Positions 49,961 to 61,200 of a stretch of 64,000 nucleotides of DNA are shown one piece after another. The notes beneath the pieces are model-generated. The model was not told the origin of the DNA. It saw nothing but the letters and a program-made list of their open reading frames with translations, and made no database searches. The stretch covers positions 1 through 64,000 of the forward strand of contig CP137322.1 in NCBI GenBank assembly GCA_033182465.1, in the 5' to 3' direction. The stretch's first letter is position 1. The number at the start of each line of letters is the position of its first letter. Origin of the DNA: Sanghuangporus weigelae (taxonomy: Eukaryota; Basidiomycota; Agaricomycetes; Hymenochaetales; Hymenochaetaceae). The translations under genes were made by a program, and so were the position numbers.

Positions 49961-50760
49961 TAAACACCTTGCCTGTCCTGCGACTTCCAAAACTTTCGTG
50001 CGTCGTCTCACTCGAGATCGCAGAGGGTGTTGTGTAGCTTTCTCTGGTAACAGTGTCCTGTTGCACTCCAACGGACTTGTGGAAGGGTGAGTCGTTGCTC
50101 ATCAGTTAGATCTACCTTGATAGTGAGGGGGTAGGACGAGGATCAGTGTGTTCAAACGGGCCCGACCTTGGATGTTCGGCTCGTCTTGGAAGCTGATGAC
50201 TAAATGGAAGACTTCCAAGTGGATGACAAACAAGATACTCGTTGACGATTGAACCCTTCGAGTTACCTATGTATACCTCAGCTGATTACCCCACCAGATG
50301 CTAATTCATAGTACCACGTTGACTAGTCTTCTTCGATTTTAACCTTGACTTCTTCGATCTTGACTACCGGCTCTTGATGACGTTGACGTTTGAGCATCCT
50401 TGGTAATGGTCCATTGATGTGAGTCAGCACTCATTTGCCTTACTTACTCAGAGTAGAGCTGATGTCGTTAGGGTCAAAATTGGGATGGTTCTCTACATCA
50501 TAAAAGAGAGTGATGAAGTGCTTGGTTTGTGCACATCGACGTTCGTGGGGTTGGTAATGAGTCTGATAGCAAATGGGAGCCAGGGTGATTGTTGTTTATT
50601 GGGAATATCAAAACACATCAGCATTAAACACCGACAGGCTAGATAGGGGTTGCTCGGATAAATCCGGGATGGGTGCGATACAATGATCGTCAATGTAACT
50701 CCTTGCGTGGAGTAGCGATAGCAAGTGTTTCCACAGGCTAGAGGGTGGGTCTTTCTATTA
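49961..50760 (-). other. Gypsy-2 leader
   Basis: Between gag and the 5' LTR; no ORF supported. Bases next to the LTR (TAATAGAAAGACCC on the coding strand) do not give a TGG-type primer-binding site. Confidence 0.5.
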
Positions 50761-51226
50761 TGTTAGGCGGCAAGACTAACAGACGTCAATCTCGAGGCGG
50801 CCAACACAATAACAAACAACAGGCTAAATGCGAGTTGCTGAGCTAGACGCATGCTATGTCATAGTGAAGGTAAGTAGAATTCAATAATACTAGAGTACAA
50901 GAGTAGATACCTATGTCATAGTGAAGGTAAGTAGAATAGAAAGACAAAGAAACGAAGGAGTCAATCTAGCTACTTATATACACTTTGGATGTGGAAAAGG
51001 TCTACTCTATTAAGGAATTACATGATGAACGAGTGGAGTGATTAGTGAGCATCTTAGTCGGAAGGAACGGATTTAGTCATAGTGAATGAGTAAGGATGAA
51101 TAAGCTATGACAGAGCGAACGGGATTAGTAAAAATGGATGAGTAATGTAAAAGAAGAATATTAAAGAAGAATATTAAAATGAATGATGATGTAATAAAGG
51201 AAAAGGAAAATGTTCGAGTCCTAACA
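50761..51226 (-). repeat. Gypsy-2 5' LTR
   Basis: 466 bp, same length as 40616-41081; the differences seen are mostly C/T or G/A. Confidence 0.9.
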
Positions 51227-52794
51227 GATTCATTGTTAAGAGCCAACCTGTTGTTAGGTGTGGCTACTGCCGATGTGAAAATTTCTGCTGACTAAGCTAT
51301 TCGTAGTATTAAACCGCCGGCATGCCCTCAAGCAGGAGCAGCAGCTAATTTTTCACAACTATGTACGAGCTCTTATGCTCTGAAGCTCCTCTAGGGTAAA
51401 ATAAAAGTACCACCCTTCACATGAACGCCTATATCCAGCCTCCTCCTCCTCCTTTCTCTCTTTATAACTTCTGCACCAGCATGTTGCAACTCTTCCACTC
51501 AAGTTAAGGGCCATGGAGAAGAACTGTGATTTAAGAAGTGCCTTTGCTGTAATGCTGTTATACGTTGCAGTGCTCTGCTTCTCTCTCTCATAGAGCTCAG
51601 AGATATGTGAAAACCAGGTCTTGAAGGTGTCTGGCATCAATGAGAACTGGCTTGCAGCGAATACTAGAGCAGATCGACTTACTAGAAGCAAATCCTAGGT
51701 AGCACTCTACACTGGCGTTGTTTTGAAAAATTCACAGAGCTTCTACCCTACTGTCCTTGACCTTTACAGGTGAGGAGTGCTGTAATTACATGCTAAGCAA
51801 GTCTCATTCAGATAGTGAGATTCTCTGCTTACTGTTCATCCTCCTCCATGGGCAGCATCGCCAAATACAAGACTTGGGAACTCCTCTTATCTGTGATTAA
51901 AGAGGTCCTTGTTCTCCAGGTTGATTTGCAAACTAAACTCATCCATAGCCTTCTTGACCCCAGTTACTGTGCGGTCTCAGTCATTAGATATCCTGGCTTT
52001 AACAGCAAAAACTCGTCTCTGCTTGTCTAATAAAACCTGGGCTCTCCTTGGTAGCGCATATTAAAATAGAAGCTAGAAACCTAGTAGAGGCTCAACTTGG
52101 GCTATTCTCAATATACAACCATCCCTCCACTTCTACAAGCCATTTTACCTCACTACCATCTAAGGACATTACTTCTGGCCCTGTATCTATATCTGCTACT
52201 CAGCAATATTTTTAGCAAATGAAGCAATGCTCCTACTATCGCCTAGGCCTATCCAACCTGGCCCTGTCCCCTGAAGTTTGTGGATGTCAAGTTCTACCAC
52301 ATGCTTTTCAGCACTCATAATTGGATCACCCATGGAAGCTCTAGTAGGGGCCTTGCAAAGGCCTTCTGTAGTCTCAGAAGCTGGAACATTGAATCTAGGC
52401 TAACTACAAGGCAATGGGCTGAACTGGGCAAGGCTTGTAAGAGAATAGCTTGCTGCTCACCTTTTAATCTGCTCCGTGTGCTGCTTGTGCTGCTTCACTT
52501 GCTTCTCACAAGAGGCCCTTCCTCTCTGAACATTTTTTCTTTTTAAGCTAGTAGATGAGGGTGGCTGTAATGCCAGCTCTTCTAATCTAGTAGGCCACTG
52601 CTGCCCATAAGGAAGGCCTGGAGCCTTGAAGGTTGCTTGCCTAATGCTATTCTCATATTCCTGAGAGGCCTCAGCTGCTTTAGACTTGATAGGAGTATCT
52701 GTTATCATTCCTGCCTGCAAAGGGATACTTAGCACTGGTCTGGCTGTAGGGGACAGGCAAGGTTGAGGGCTGTAAATTACTGGCAGAGCATTGT
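51227..52794. other. Right flank of Gypsy-2
   Basis: Minus frames at 51691-51359 (SALVFAASQFSLMPDTFKTW; coiled-coil-like) and 52735-52457 (Lys/Gln-rich C-terminus) may be exons of the same decayed gene as 39630-40607. No recognised family. Confidence 0.3.
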
Positions 52795-53090
52795 AGTATG
52801 TGCAGCGCCACCCTAGCCAAGCAGCATGAATTCAGCAGCATGCAGCACACCTCCCAGCTGGCTAACAGAGGACCTAGGTATGACAGTGCCACCCCAGCTA
52901 AGCAGTACGGGCTCAGCAGCACGCACCGCACCCCTTGCTTAGCTAACAGAGGGCCAAAATATAGTAGCGTCATCTCAGCTAAGTAGCATAGGTTCAGCAG
53001 CATGTACAGCATCTCCAAGCTGACTAGCATAGGGCCAAGGTGTGACAGCACCACCCCACCTAAGTGCATAGGTTCAGCAGCATATGCCGC
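52795..53090. repeat. ~81-bp tandem repeats, left block
   Basis: Three to four diverged units containing CTAACAGAGGGCCAA, GACAGTGCCACCCCAGCTAAG and TTCAGCAGCA. The array continues after the insertion at 53091. Confidence 0.8.
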
Positions 53091-54413
53091 TGTAAGAAGC
53101 AATGACGCGCTAGGTCCAAAATCACACACGTGACACACATTCTGCCATGTTCCGCATTGTAACAGTTTAATCTGGCGCGGATCGACATGATTCGAAGTGG
53201 AGCAATCTATTACAGCCTCACGCATTGGACTGCCGCTGGGGAAAAACTTATGATGTTGGAAATCGCTCAAGGATAGCAGATCAGACGCCTGAGCCACCCA
53301 GTCGACTCCATAAAGGAAGGCTCAGCCGACTCGTCTTATCAGTCCCAAGCCCAAGATTTGAATTGTGAGACTCGGGACCGACACCCGACACCTCCCGAGC
53401 TTCGATCCAATGCAATGCGCTCCGACTTCTCCCCTCTATATTCTATATGCGCTCATATTTTATTTTATGCCCTATGATCTATGTGCTTGCCACTTTCCAG
53501 ATATGTTCACCTCGTCTTTTGTTCTCCATGCTCCCCTTTGAGATATGCCTTCCGACTTCTCTTTGTTTATGGTCCCTGATACTTCGAAGGCTCAGGATGG
53601 ACAATGTTATAAATAGACAATCTATTTGTGTAGGGGAGTTCAGTTCAGTCCGGCCCACAGATCAGTACAGGAGTCAAGTCTGGACCGGAAAGCCCAGTTC
53701 TAGTCCTACTCGTCTTCTCTCCTTGCTACAGTTGAAACACCTCGACTCTCACTGTTCTCACTTTGACTCTCTTGCCTCTATCAAATATACGATAGTTCTG
53801 TTTCATTCATCCCGAGACCCCTGCCTAGCAGTCGTGTTCCGAGATCAGTGTGCTCAGTTCGACTCGCATTGCTGTTAGAGTCTCTACTCGCAACTTACTG
53901 GTCCCTTTGTTCAACTCTCGTCCCCCCCACTCTGTTCTGCGTCGTATTGCATCGTTACGCTGCGCAACACCTCGCATTTCATCGCATCCCATCGCATCGT
54001 GTTGGATCCTCGTAGGATCACTCTAGCTTTGTTCTAAGCTTCGGAAATATCGTCCCAAGCTTCATCTCATTGTTTTACTCCCTAGGGTTCGAATCCATCA
54101 AAGGGTTACCTGTGAGGACATCGTTTGTACCATCGTATCGCCACCGCTGATCCCCCTTGCCTCGACTTCTCCCACTTGCTTCTCGGCTTCTTTTCTCCGC
54201 TCAAATCCCCACCCTCGCATACTTTCAGCAGCCTTTAATCTCAACTCACTCATCCCCTCTGAAACCGCTTTGGAACCTGGCTCGACCCTTCGGAATCACC
54301 CCAGCTTTGGCCTATATTCACCCTTCTGCTATTCCATTCGTCTCAATCTTACAGAACAGCCCCTAACAGAACTGCGACACTCCTCTGCTAACAGACAGTT
54401 CCAAGAAGTTTCA
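53091..54413. mobile_element. Probable solo LTR (1323 bp) inside the tandem array
   Basis: Starts TGTAAGAAGCAATG and ends AAGAAGTTTCA (TG...CA), flanked by CCGC on both sides (53087-53090 and 54414-54417). A TATA box GTTATAAATAG lies at about 53608, followed by a leader-like tract. No retroelement ORF. The sequence on either side joins into a continuous repeat unit. Confidence 0.55.
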
Positions 54414-54536
54414 CCGCGCCCCCCACTTGGCTGACAGAGGGCCAAGATGCAGCAGTGCCACCCCAGCTCAGTGACATGGGTTTAAAGGCACATACCGCAT
54501 CTCCCAGCTGGCTGGCATAGGGCCAAGGTATGGCAG
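54414..54536. repeat. ~81-bp tandem repeats, right block
   Basis: Continues the array of 52795-53090 (GGCTGACAGAGGGCCAAGAT, GGCTGGCATAGGGCCAAGGT) and is then cut by Gypsy-1 copy 2 at 54537; GGCAG at 54532-54536 would be the target duplication. Confidence 0.78.
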
Positions 54537-56058
54537 TGTTAGGGAGTAGGCCCGGGGTTACACCGGTTTGATCCTTTTGCCTAAGCAGCGGTGTGTTGTG
54601 CAGAGGTGATCTTATCTACCCACGTCTGGCTGTACCACGCGGTCCCTTACTAGCCTTCCTAGTCGCGGTCCGAGTTATGGATGCTTTCAGATACGAGGTA
54701 ATAGTAAAGCAGATTGGGATTTCCAAGAGGCGTGATAGTACAAAGCACACAGTAATAGCTTGCTGTAGGGCAAGCTTTACACCAGTGTGTTAAGAGGATC
54801 GAAAGATAGGGAAATGAGGGCCTAATCCTACAACTATTTATGCTCCCAGATATTCCATTTTCCGTCCTATTTCTTACTCATCCTGTCTCCACTTTACTCC
54901 ACTTTACTCCACTTTCCTCCACCATTACATCTGTTCCTTTGTCATCCTGCTGCGCTTCGCTCCACTTTGCTCCAATCTTTGTAAGGTCGTCTCCACTATG
55001 ACAGAATTCTTTGGAGTTGCTGACTGAGACAATAGAGGTGGTGCTCCGATATGGAATGCTCCACTGTCAGTACTCCATAACGATGTCATTGCCGTCATTG
55101 AGTGGCATCTTTGCTCTTGGAGCGATGTAGGCTGCTCGGTATGTGATTCTTCGGAATTCATCTCGAGGCCCAGCGAGGGTAAGCATAACTCGCACGTCAG
55201 TGTTAAGGTGTCGGGTCGGTGTAGAGTATGGTCCAAGGCATATCATGAACTGCATAAGCTCTGCTGGTGGGTTCTGCTGGGTTCTGGTGACTAGCCATGC
55301 TTTGCCTTCGTATCGTATATCACGAATGTAGCGCCATATCCTTCGTTGTATAAGGAGTTGTAATTGCTTGGTTTCCAGGTTCGCATCTCTCGGTAAATAA
55401 AGGTTTGCCTGTATCGTAGATGCTGGACATGGTGTGTGCAACTCCGGTCTATACCATCCAATCATTCTCCAAGTTATCGGGTTCGCAGTTCGAGGGGTCC
55501 GAGTTGTGATCGTGAGTTCCTCTCGTTTCTTGGGTACTATTGGGCTTGGTGGATTGGAATGCATTGTATCCTGAAGGTGTCGCTCGGTTTCGATGTGACA
55601 GTCACGCGTACCAACCGTTGCCGTGCATACTAAGTAGTATACTTCATAAAGGACCATGTAAACTCGTGCACAGACTTGACAGTGCTGAAATGCCAGTGAG
55701 GTCTCCATAAACCTTATTAGCCTTTAGCCTTTTAGCGTTTAGGCTTTAGTAGTTGTGCTTCTGGACTTCTAAGAAGTTTGATCGCTTCTTTTGATCGAGG
55801 TCGCTCTGGTTGCTTGGTCGGCGGCGTTAGAGTGGTAGTCCGCGGTAATAGGCGGTCGGCGGTGTTAGCTGTTAGCGGGATTACGTATCCGCTTCGGTGC
55901 TTCTAGCGCTCGGGTGGTAACGGGTTACTGTTGCCTAGGCCGCTCGATTGCTTGGGCCTTTGATAGCTGGCTTGGTTACCGGTCGCGTTTGGAAAGCTGA
56001 TCGTGTAGATCTGTTGATCGTGTCGATCCTGATGCGAGTTTTTTAGCGGATCCTTTCA
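54537..56058 (-). repeat. Gypsy-1 3' LTR (copy 2)
   Basis: 1522 bp. Relative to copy 1 it has an additional ACTTTACTCC-type unit near 54905, one inserted T near 54789 and several substitutions, mostly outside the 213-codon ORF. Confidence 0.92.
55067..55708 (-). CDS. ORF inside Gypsy-1 LTR, 213 aa (copy 2)
   Basis: Protein sequence is the same as in the copy-1 LTRs; the two base differences (GGA/GGG and CGA/CGT codons) are silent. Unknown function. Confidence 0.5.
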   Translation of the reverse strand: METSLAFQHCQVCARVYMVLYEVYYLVCTATVGTRDCHIETERHLQDTMHSNPPSPIVPKKREELTITTRTPRTANPITWRMIGWYRPELHTPCPASTIQANLYLPRDANLETKQLQLLIQRRIWRYIRDIRYEGKAWLVTRTQQNPPAELMQFMICLGPYSTPTRHLNTDVRVMLTLAGPRDEFRRITYRAAYIAPRAKMPLNDGNDIVMEY

Positions 56059-56182
56059 CTACACCCCCCCTAAGATGAACTTTCGGAGAAATGTTCATCC
56101 TAATCCGTGAGAAAGCTCGGATAAAGGGTCGCCTAGTGATGGTTGATTTTTGCTATCAAACCATCATCATCTCTGCTCCAAA

Positions 56183-56498
56183 ATGTCGAAAGTCGCCGCT
56201 GCTGTTACTGTTTTTGTCGCTATTGTCGCGATTTTCGGCATAAATCATTGGATTTTGGAGCGTAAGAGGCGTGCTCAGGTAAGTGATGCATGCTCTGTGC
56301 CGTTTCGAGTTGTTAATCATCCTTTAGGAGGCTGACTTCGAAATGCAATCGTTCCAGCGCGATGTTACTACTGTCGCGCTTCGAGTTCACCTCGCGCTCG
56401 GTTATGACGTTGAGGATATCGATCCAGTCGTCGAAAATGCAGGTATTGCTTCGCAGGAACGTCGTGAAAAGGGTGTCTGGGAAGACATTGACTTGTAA
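56183..56498 (+). CDS. Antisense spliced 88-aa membrane protein gene (copy 2)
   Basis: Exons 56183-56278 and 56328-56498, intron 49 nt with GTAAGT donor and TTTAG acceptor preserved despite several intron changes. One residue differs from copy 1 (Val to Ala in the membrane helix). Four silent changes in exon 2. Confidence 0.68.
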
Positions 56499-57037
56499 AG
56501 GGTGGTGGGAAGGGATATGAATATGAAATGTGCATCATGTAAAGAATATGACGCAATTGAAAGTGATAAGAAAGAAATCATAAAGTCGTTAATGAATAAG
56601 TTTTATACCAATTTGGGAGTGAAGTTCCAGGTGTTTACCTACGGCTCTTCAACCCCCAAATGGAGTTTTTCGAAGAAAGAGTGTAATTGGAGTGCCTTTC
56701 AGCGTGAAGGCACATCCTAGCATGATGCAAGGGAGTGACTTCACGTAAACTTTTGGCTTCTCCGTTGCATAGAGGATAATAAAAGGTAGGCATAATCTGC
56801 TAATTTGGAGCCGGCACAATAAAACAATATACAAAATGTCTAGGCCCTTGTAGGTTCTTTGACACTTCTGCATAGTGCTTCATTTGTGCTGGTTGGCCGA
56901 ATAAGCGTGAAATAAAGAGGTGCATAAAGCATAATTTGGTCGGATGTGACCATAAATATCATAAGGTAAGAATGAAATGCATAATTGACCATGTCGGGTC
57001 ACGATATGGGAAAGGGGTTGCATAAAAGAAGAGTTGT

Positions 57038-58036
57038 TTACAAGTCTTCGAATTCTTCAGCCTCAGGTGTAGTCTGGGCCGAGTTCGCTGGGGTATATAG
57101 TTCCCTGCTTTCACCTTCTTCACTTGACTCTGTATCGTCGGAGTGTATGTACATGTCCTCCTGTTCCGACATAGTAAGCATCTCGTCCGGCTGGTAGAGT
57201 TCGTTCGGGTACTGGTAGACTGAGATCATCAGATCTTCCAGCAAGGGGTGTCGTGTAGCCTGTAGTTTTTCTCTGGCTTCTTCCTCTCGGTTGTTGAGTT
57301 CCATAAGGTAATGAGGGTCGTAGTTAACCTCTTTGCCTTCGACTACGTGGTGCTCGATGTTGTCGAGTGGTACCTCGTTCGTAGTAGAGTTCCTTGCTTC
57401 AATAACCGTTCGGTATCTCGTTCCTTCGTAATACTTCGTCATGTTGAGTACCGTCATGAACTGCATGGTGTGGGATGCATAGAAGCCCGTCTGGTCGGCT
57501 ATATATATAATGTACTTCATCGCATCGATGCTCATCGGATGATAGTGACTCCATCGCATCATTCGGTTAAGAATTGCGGTAGTCATGTCTCGTCGGTAGG
57601 CGCAAATTTGAATTGCCGAATGATAGATGCCCATGATGTTCTTGTATGTCGTTTCGTGCCTAAAGTCGATCTTGCCTCGATGTAATGCTTGTGTTTCGAG
57701 TTCGATCGCGTAGGTTAGAAATGCATCATCATTGAGTCGGCGTAATGCTGCGTCTCGAGGGTTACTGAGTTTGAATAACCACTCGTCTGAGTGATTCGCC
57801 ATCATAAGGTGGGGTATTTCGTCTCGGTTGTGGTGGACTGCGTTCCACTTGTCGAATAGATCATCGAAGTACTTCCCTGGGCATAGGGGTACAATCTCAT
57901 CTTCGTAGTTCTCTTCGTTGAATCGGTTGCACAGCTGTGGCCATTGATAACGTTCGGTCGGTGGCCTGAGTGTAAATGTCCATTCTGGTGCATCTTCTGG
58001 TTGACAGAATGCATGTAGCTCGTCGAAAATAGGCAT
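57038..58036 (-). CDS. Post-pol accessory ORF, 332 aa (copy 2)
   Basis: Same length and start as 8402-9400 with two amino-acid changes. The sequence just upstream carries a one-base insertion relative to copy 1 (near 58095), outside the ORF, supporting ATG 58036 as the real start. Confidence 0.65.
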   Translation of the reverse strand: MPIFDELHAFCQPEDAPEWTFTLRPPTERYQWPQLCNRFNEENYEDEIVPLCPGKYFDDLFDKWNAVHHNRDEIPHLMMANHSDEWLFKLSNPRDAALRRLNDDAFLTYAIELETQALHRGKIDFRHETTYKNIMGIYHSAIQICAYRRDMTTAILNRMMRWSHYHPMSIDAMKYIIYIADQTGFYASHTMQFMTVLNMTKYYEGTRYRTVIEARNSTTNEVPLDNIEHHVVEGKEVNYDPHYLMELNNREEEAREKLQATRHPLLEDLMISVYQYPNELYQPDEMLTMSEQEDMYIHSDDTESSEEGESRELYTPANSAQTTPEAEEFEDL

Positions 58037-58290
58037 AGCTGAGTAGTGGTTCGTCTGCAGTGAAGTAGAGCTGTTGCGATTCGAGTTGTTGTTCGTTCAG
58101 CTCGAAGTTCTCCATGTTTTATACCATCTTGTTGGTATGTCGGCGATGTCTTGCCTAATTCTTCTATCTCTGCTCTCGCTTTGGTGTGCCACATTGATGT
58201 CATCGCTTGGTAAGGTCATTGGGGACCTTACTCATCGTCTCTATTGTGGATCCATAAGCGGCTCCATCGGGTGGAGTGCATGTGATGCAA

Positions 58291-61200
58291 CTATTGCCTC
58301 ATTCGTTTTCGTGCGGCGATCCATTGGTTAAGGTTCGGTGGCTGGATTGCCTGAGGATACTTTTTATGGAATGCTTCGATCATTTGATAGGAGTTCTTGA
58401 GGTTGTCAAGTGGCTCCCATGTTCGCTCCTGGTATCCTTTCCATTGGATAAGGTATTGGACCTTGCTCCGATGACGTCTTGTGTTATGAATTGTCTCCAC
58501 TTCGTACTCTGCTTCTCCCTCCACTTCAATAGGTGGTGGTTCATCCAAAGTGGGTCTTCCAGGGTATTCCTTTCGTTTGTAAGGCCTGAGAAGACTCGCA
58601 TGAAACACTGGGTGGATCGGAAGGGTTTCGGGTAAGCGTAATCTGAATGACACTTGTCCGACTGCCTTCTCGACTTTATAAGGCCCTGCCCATTTCATTG
58701 CAAGTTTCTTCGTTGGTTCCAATCGACTGAGATTCCTCATGTCTAGTAACACTTCGTCTCCTGGCTTGTACTCTGGCAGTTTGCCTCGATGCAGGTCTGC
58801 ATAAAGCTTCATTGCCTCATTCGCTTGCCTAATCGAATTATAGGCTTCTTGCTGTACTTGTCGAAGCTCCTCTAGGTGATTTATTGCTTCTGGGACGTTT
58901 GAATCACCGGTCTCCGCAACGTCCAGGTGAGGATGCCATCCATACAGTGTATAGAATGGTGACTGATGTGTTGTACTGTGCTTCCTGTTGTTGTAGGCGA
59001 ATTCTGCTATATCGATGTACTCTGCCCAATCTGTTTGTCGGTAGGACACATAGCAGCGTAAGTACTGTTCAAGCTCTTGATTTAGTCGCTCGGTTTGACC
59101 ATCGGTTTGTGGATGATACGCTGTACTAGTTTTCCAATCGACATCGATGAGTCTGCAGAACTCCTTGAGGAATTGCGCGGTGAAGTTGCTACCTCGGTCG
59201 GAGATTACTCGTTTAGGGGCCCCGTAGTATTTGAAGACATGTTGGCGGAACAAACGTGCCAACTGCTTAGCATTGGGTATTCCTTGGCAAGGAATGAACT
59301 TCCCCATTTTAGTGAGTTTGTCCACTATAACGAGTATCGCACTGTAGCCTTCATTGCTGACTGGTAAGTCGGTAATCAGGTCACAGGTTATGGTTTCCCA
59401 TGGTTGATGTGGTGCCTCCAACGGTTGGAGCGGCGGATTTCGAAACTGTCGAATCGGTTTTGCACGCTGACATATGTCGCAGGTTGCGGTATATGCTCGG
59501 ATCATTTCTTCCATCTTCGGCCAATAGTATGATCGCTTTACAAGCTCTATGGTCTTTTCTGCTCCTGGGTGGCCTGCAAGTTTGTGATCATGGCGCCTTC
59601 GGATTAGCAACGCTCGTAGGTTGGCGGACGGCGGGATATATAATGCATTGGTTACGTAGTGCAAGCCGTTCCTGTAACTGTAGCCGTTGCTCTGCTTGAT
59701 CGCCTGAATTTCCTTCTTAGCCTCCTCGGTATTGTAGTTCCTCTTGATCGTTCGGATAATAGGATCAGAGATAGTGACCATTTCAGTTTCTAGCTTGTAT
59801 AGACCGTTGATTTCCGTTCGTCGCAATGTTTGTTGCTTGATCGTATCAGGAGGTAACAAGGTAACTCCTAAGTTGTCCTTATCCTCTGGCATATAGTCGG
59901 ATCGTCGTGATAGCTCGTCAGCTTGGTTCTTCTTGCCTGGCCAATGGAGAATCTTGAAGTTATATCGTGATAACTCTAGTGCCCATCTTGCTTGACGTCT
60001 CGATAGATTCTGAGCTGTCATGAAGTATCGGAGGTTTGCATGATCGCTTCGGATTGTTACTGGTTCTTTGGTTCCCTCCAATAGGTGTCTCCAATGCTTG
60101 AGTGCTTCCATGATTGCTAGCATCTCTTTGTCATGCGTCGGATAGTTTCGTTGGGTGTTCGTTAGAGTTTTCGACATGAAACCTAAAGGTCTCAGTTCTC
60201 CTTGGTTGTCTTCTTGTTGTAAGACTGCACCAATCGCTACATCGGATGCATCGGTTTCCAATGTATATGGTTTGTCTGGCTTTGGCATTGCCAATGCGAC
60301 TTCCGTTTCGAATGCCTTCTTGATACTTTCGAATGCCTTATCTTGTGCCTCTGCCCATATGAACTTGCGATCCTTTTTGATAAGGTCGCCAATAGGTGCG
60401 AATGTATCGGCATAGTTCCTGATGAATCTTCGGTAGAAGTTACAAAATCCTTGGAACTTTCGAACTTGTCGTTTCGTCTTTGGCACTGGCCATTCGTGAA
60501 TAGCTTTGAGCTTATAAGGATCCATCTGGATGCCTTTTGTTCCTACTACAAATCCCAAATAGTCGAGCTGGGTTTGGAGGAAGTGACATTTCTCGATTTT
60601 GAGGTAAATGTCGAGCTCTCGGCATTTCTGTAGAATTGCCCTGAGGAGTTTCCAATGTTCCTCTTCAGTTTGTGCTTGACCAATAAGGTCGTCCAAATAG
60701 TTGAGTGCTTCTTCTGTCCTGAGCCAATATTCGAAGTTGTCATTCATGAATCGTTGGAATACTGCAGGTGAGTTCTTCATTCCAAACATCATGACCTTTG
60801 GCTTGTAGACTGCATTGCCAACTCGGAATGCTGCCTTCCACTCGTCTCCTTCTCGGATTCGCAGGTTGTTGTAACCTGATCGCATGTCGAGTGTAAAGAA
60901 GAATTTTCCTTTCTCCAGTTTCTCTGGGAGAACACTCATGATCGGTATCGGGTATGGATCTGATACTGTCGTGTCGTTGATGTCTCGGTAATCGGTTACT
61001 GCTCGTGCTCCTCCGTCTTTCTTTCCTACAAAGAAGACTGGTGCTGCTACCGGACATGGTTCATGTGGTTGAACCTTTTCAATCCATCCTTTGTCAAGTA
61101 ACTCTTTGACATAAGCATCGAGTGCTGCCTGCTCTTCTCGTGTGAGCTTGATAATAGGCCTTGGTTTCGGTAATGGTACTCCTTCTTTGAGGTTAATCGC

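Larger units (their letters stand above)
40616..51226 (-). mobile_element. Gypsy-2: old, dead Ty3/Gypsy element with nested insertions
   Basis: Two 466-bp LTRs (40616-41081 and 50761-51226), TG...CA, with target duplication GATTC on both outer sides (40611-40615 and 51227-51231). Minus orientation; a GAAGGGGGGGTGA polypurine tract abuts the 3' LTR at 41082. Coding pieces in order: gag, protease, RT, RNase H, integrase, chromodomain, interrupted at 41808-43390, 43677-44096 and 44346-45963. Stops are mostly TGA/TAG/TAA at former Arg, Gln or Trp codons. The LTRs differ at many sites, mainly transitions, so it is much older than Gypsy-1. Confidence 0.92.

Noticed and set aside
54070-54090. tRNA gene suggested by GGTTCGAATCC B-box match
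   Set aside because: The flanking bases do not form a T-stem and no A-box or acceptor stem could be found.
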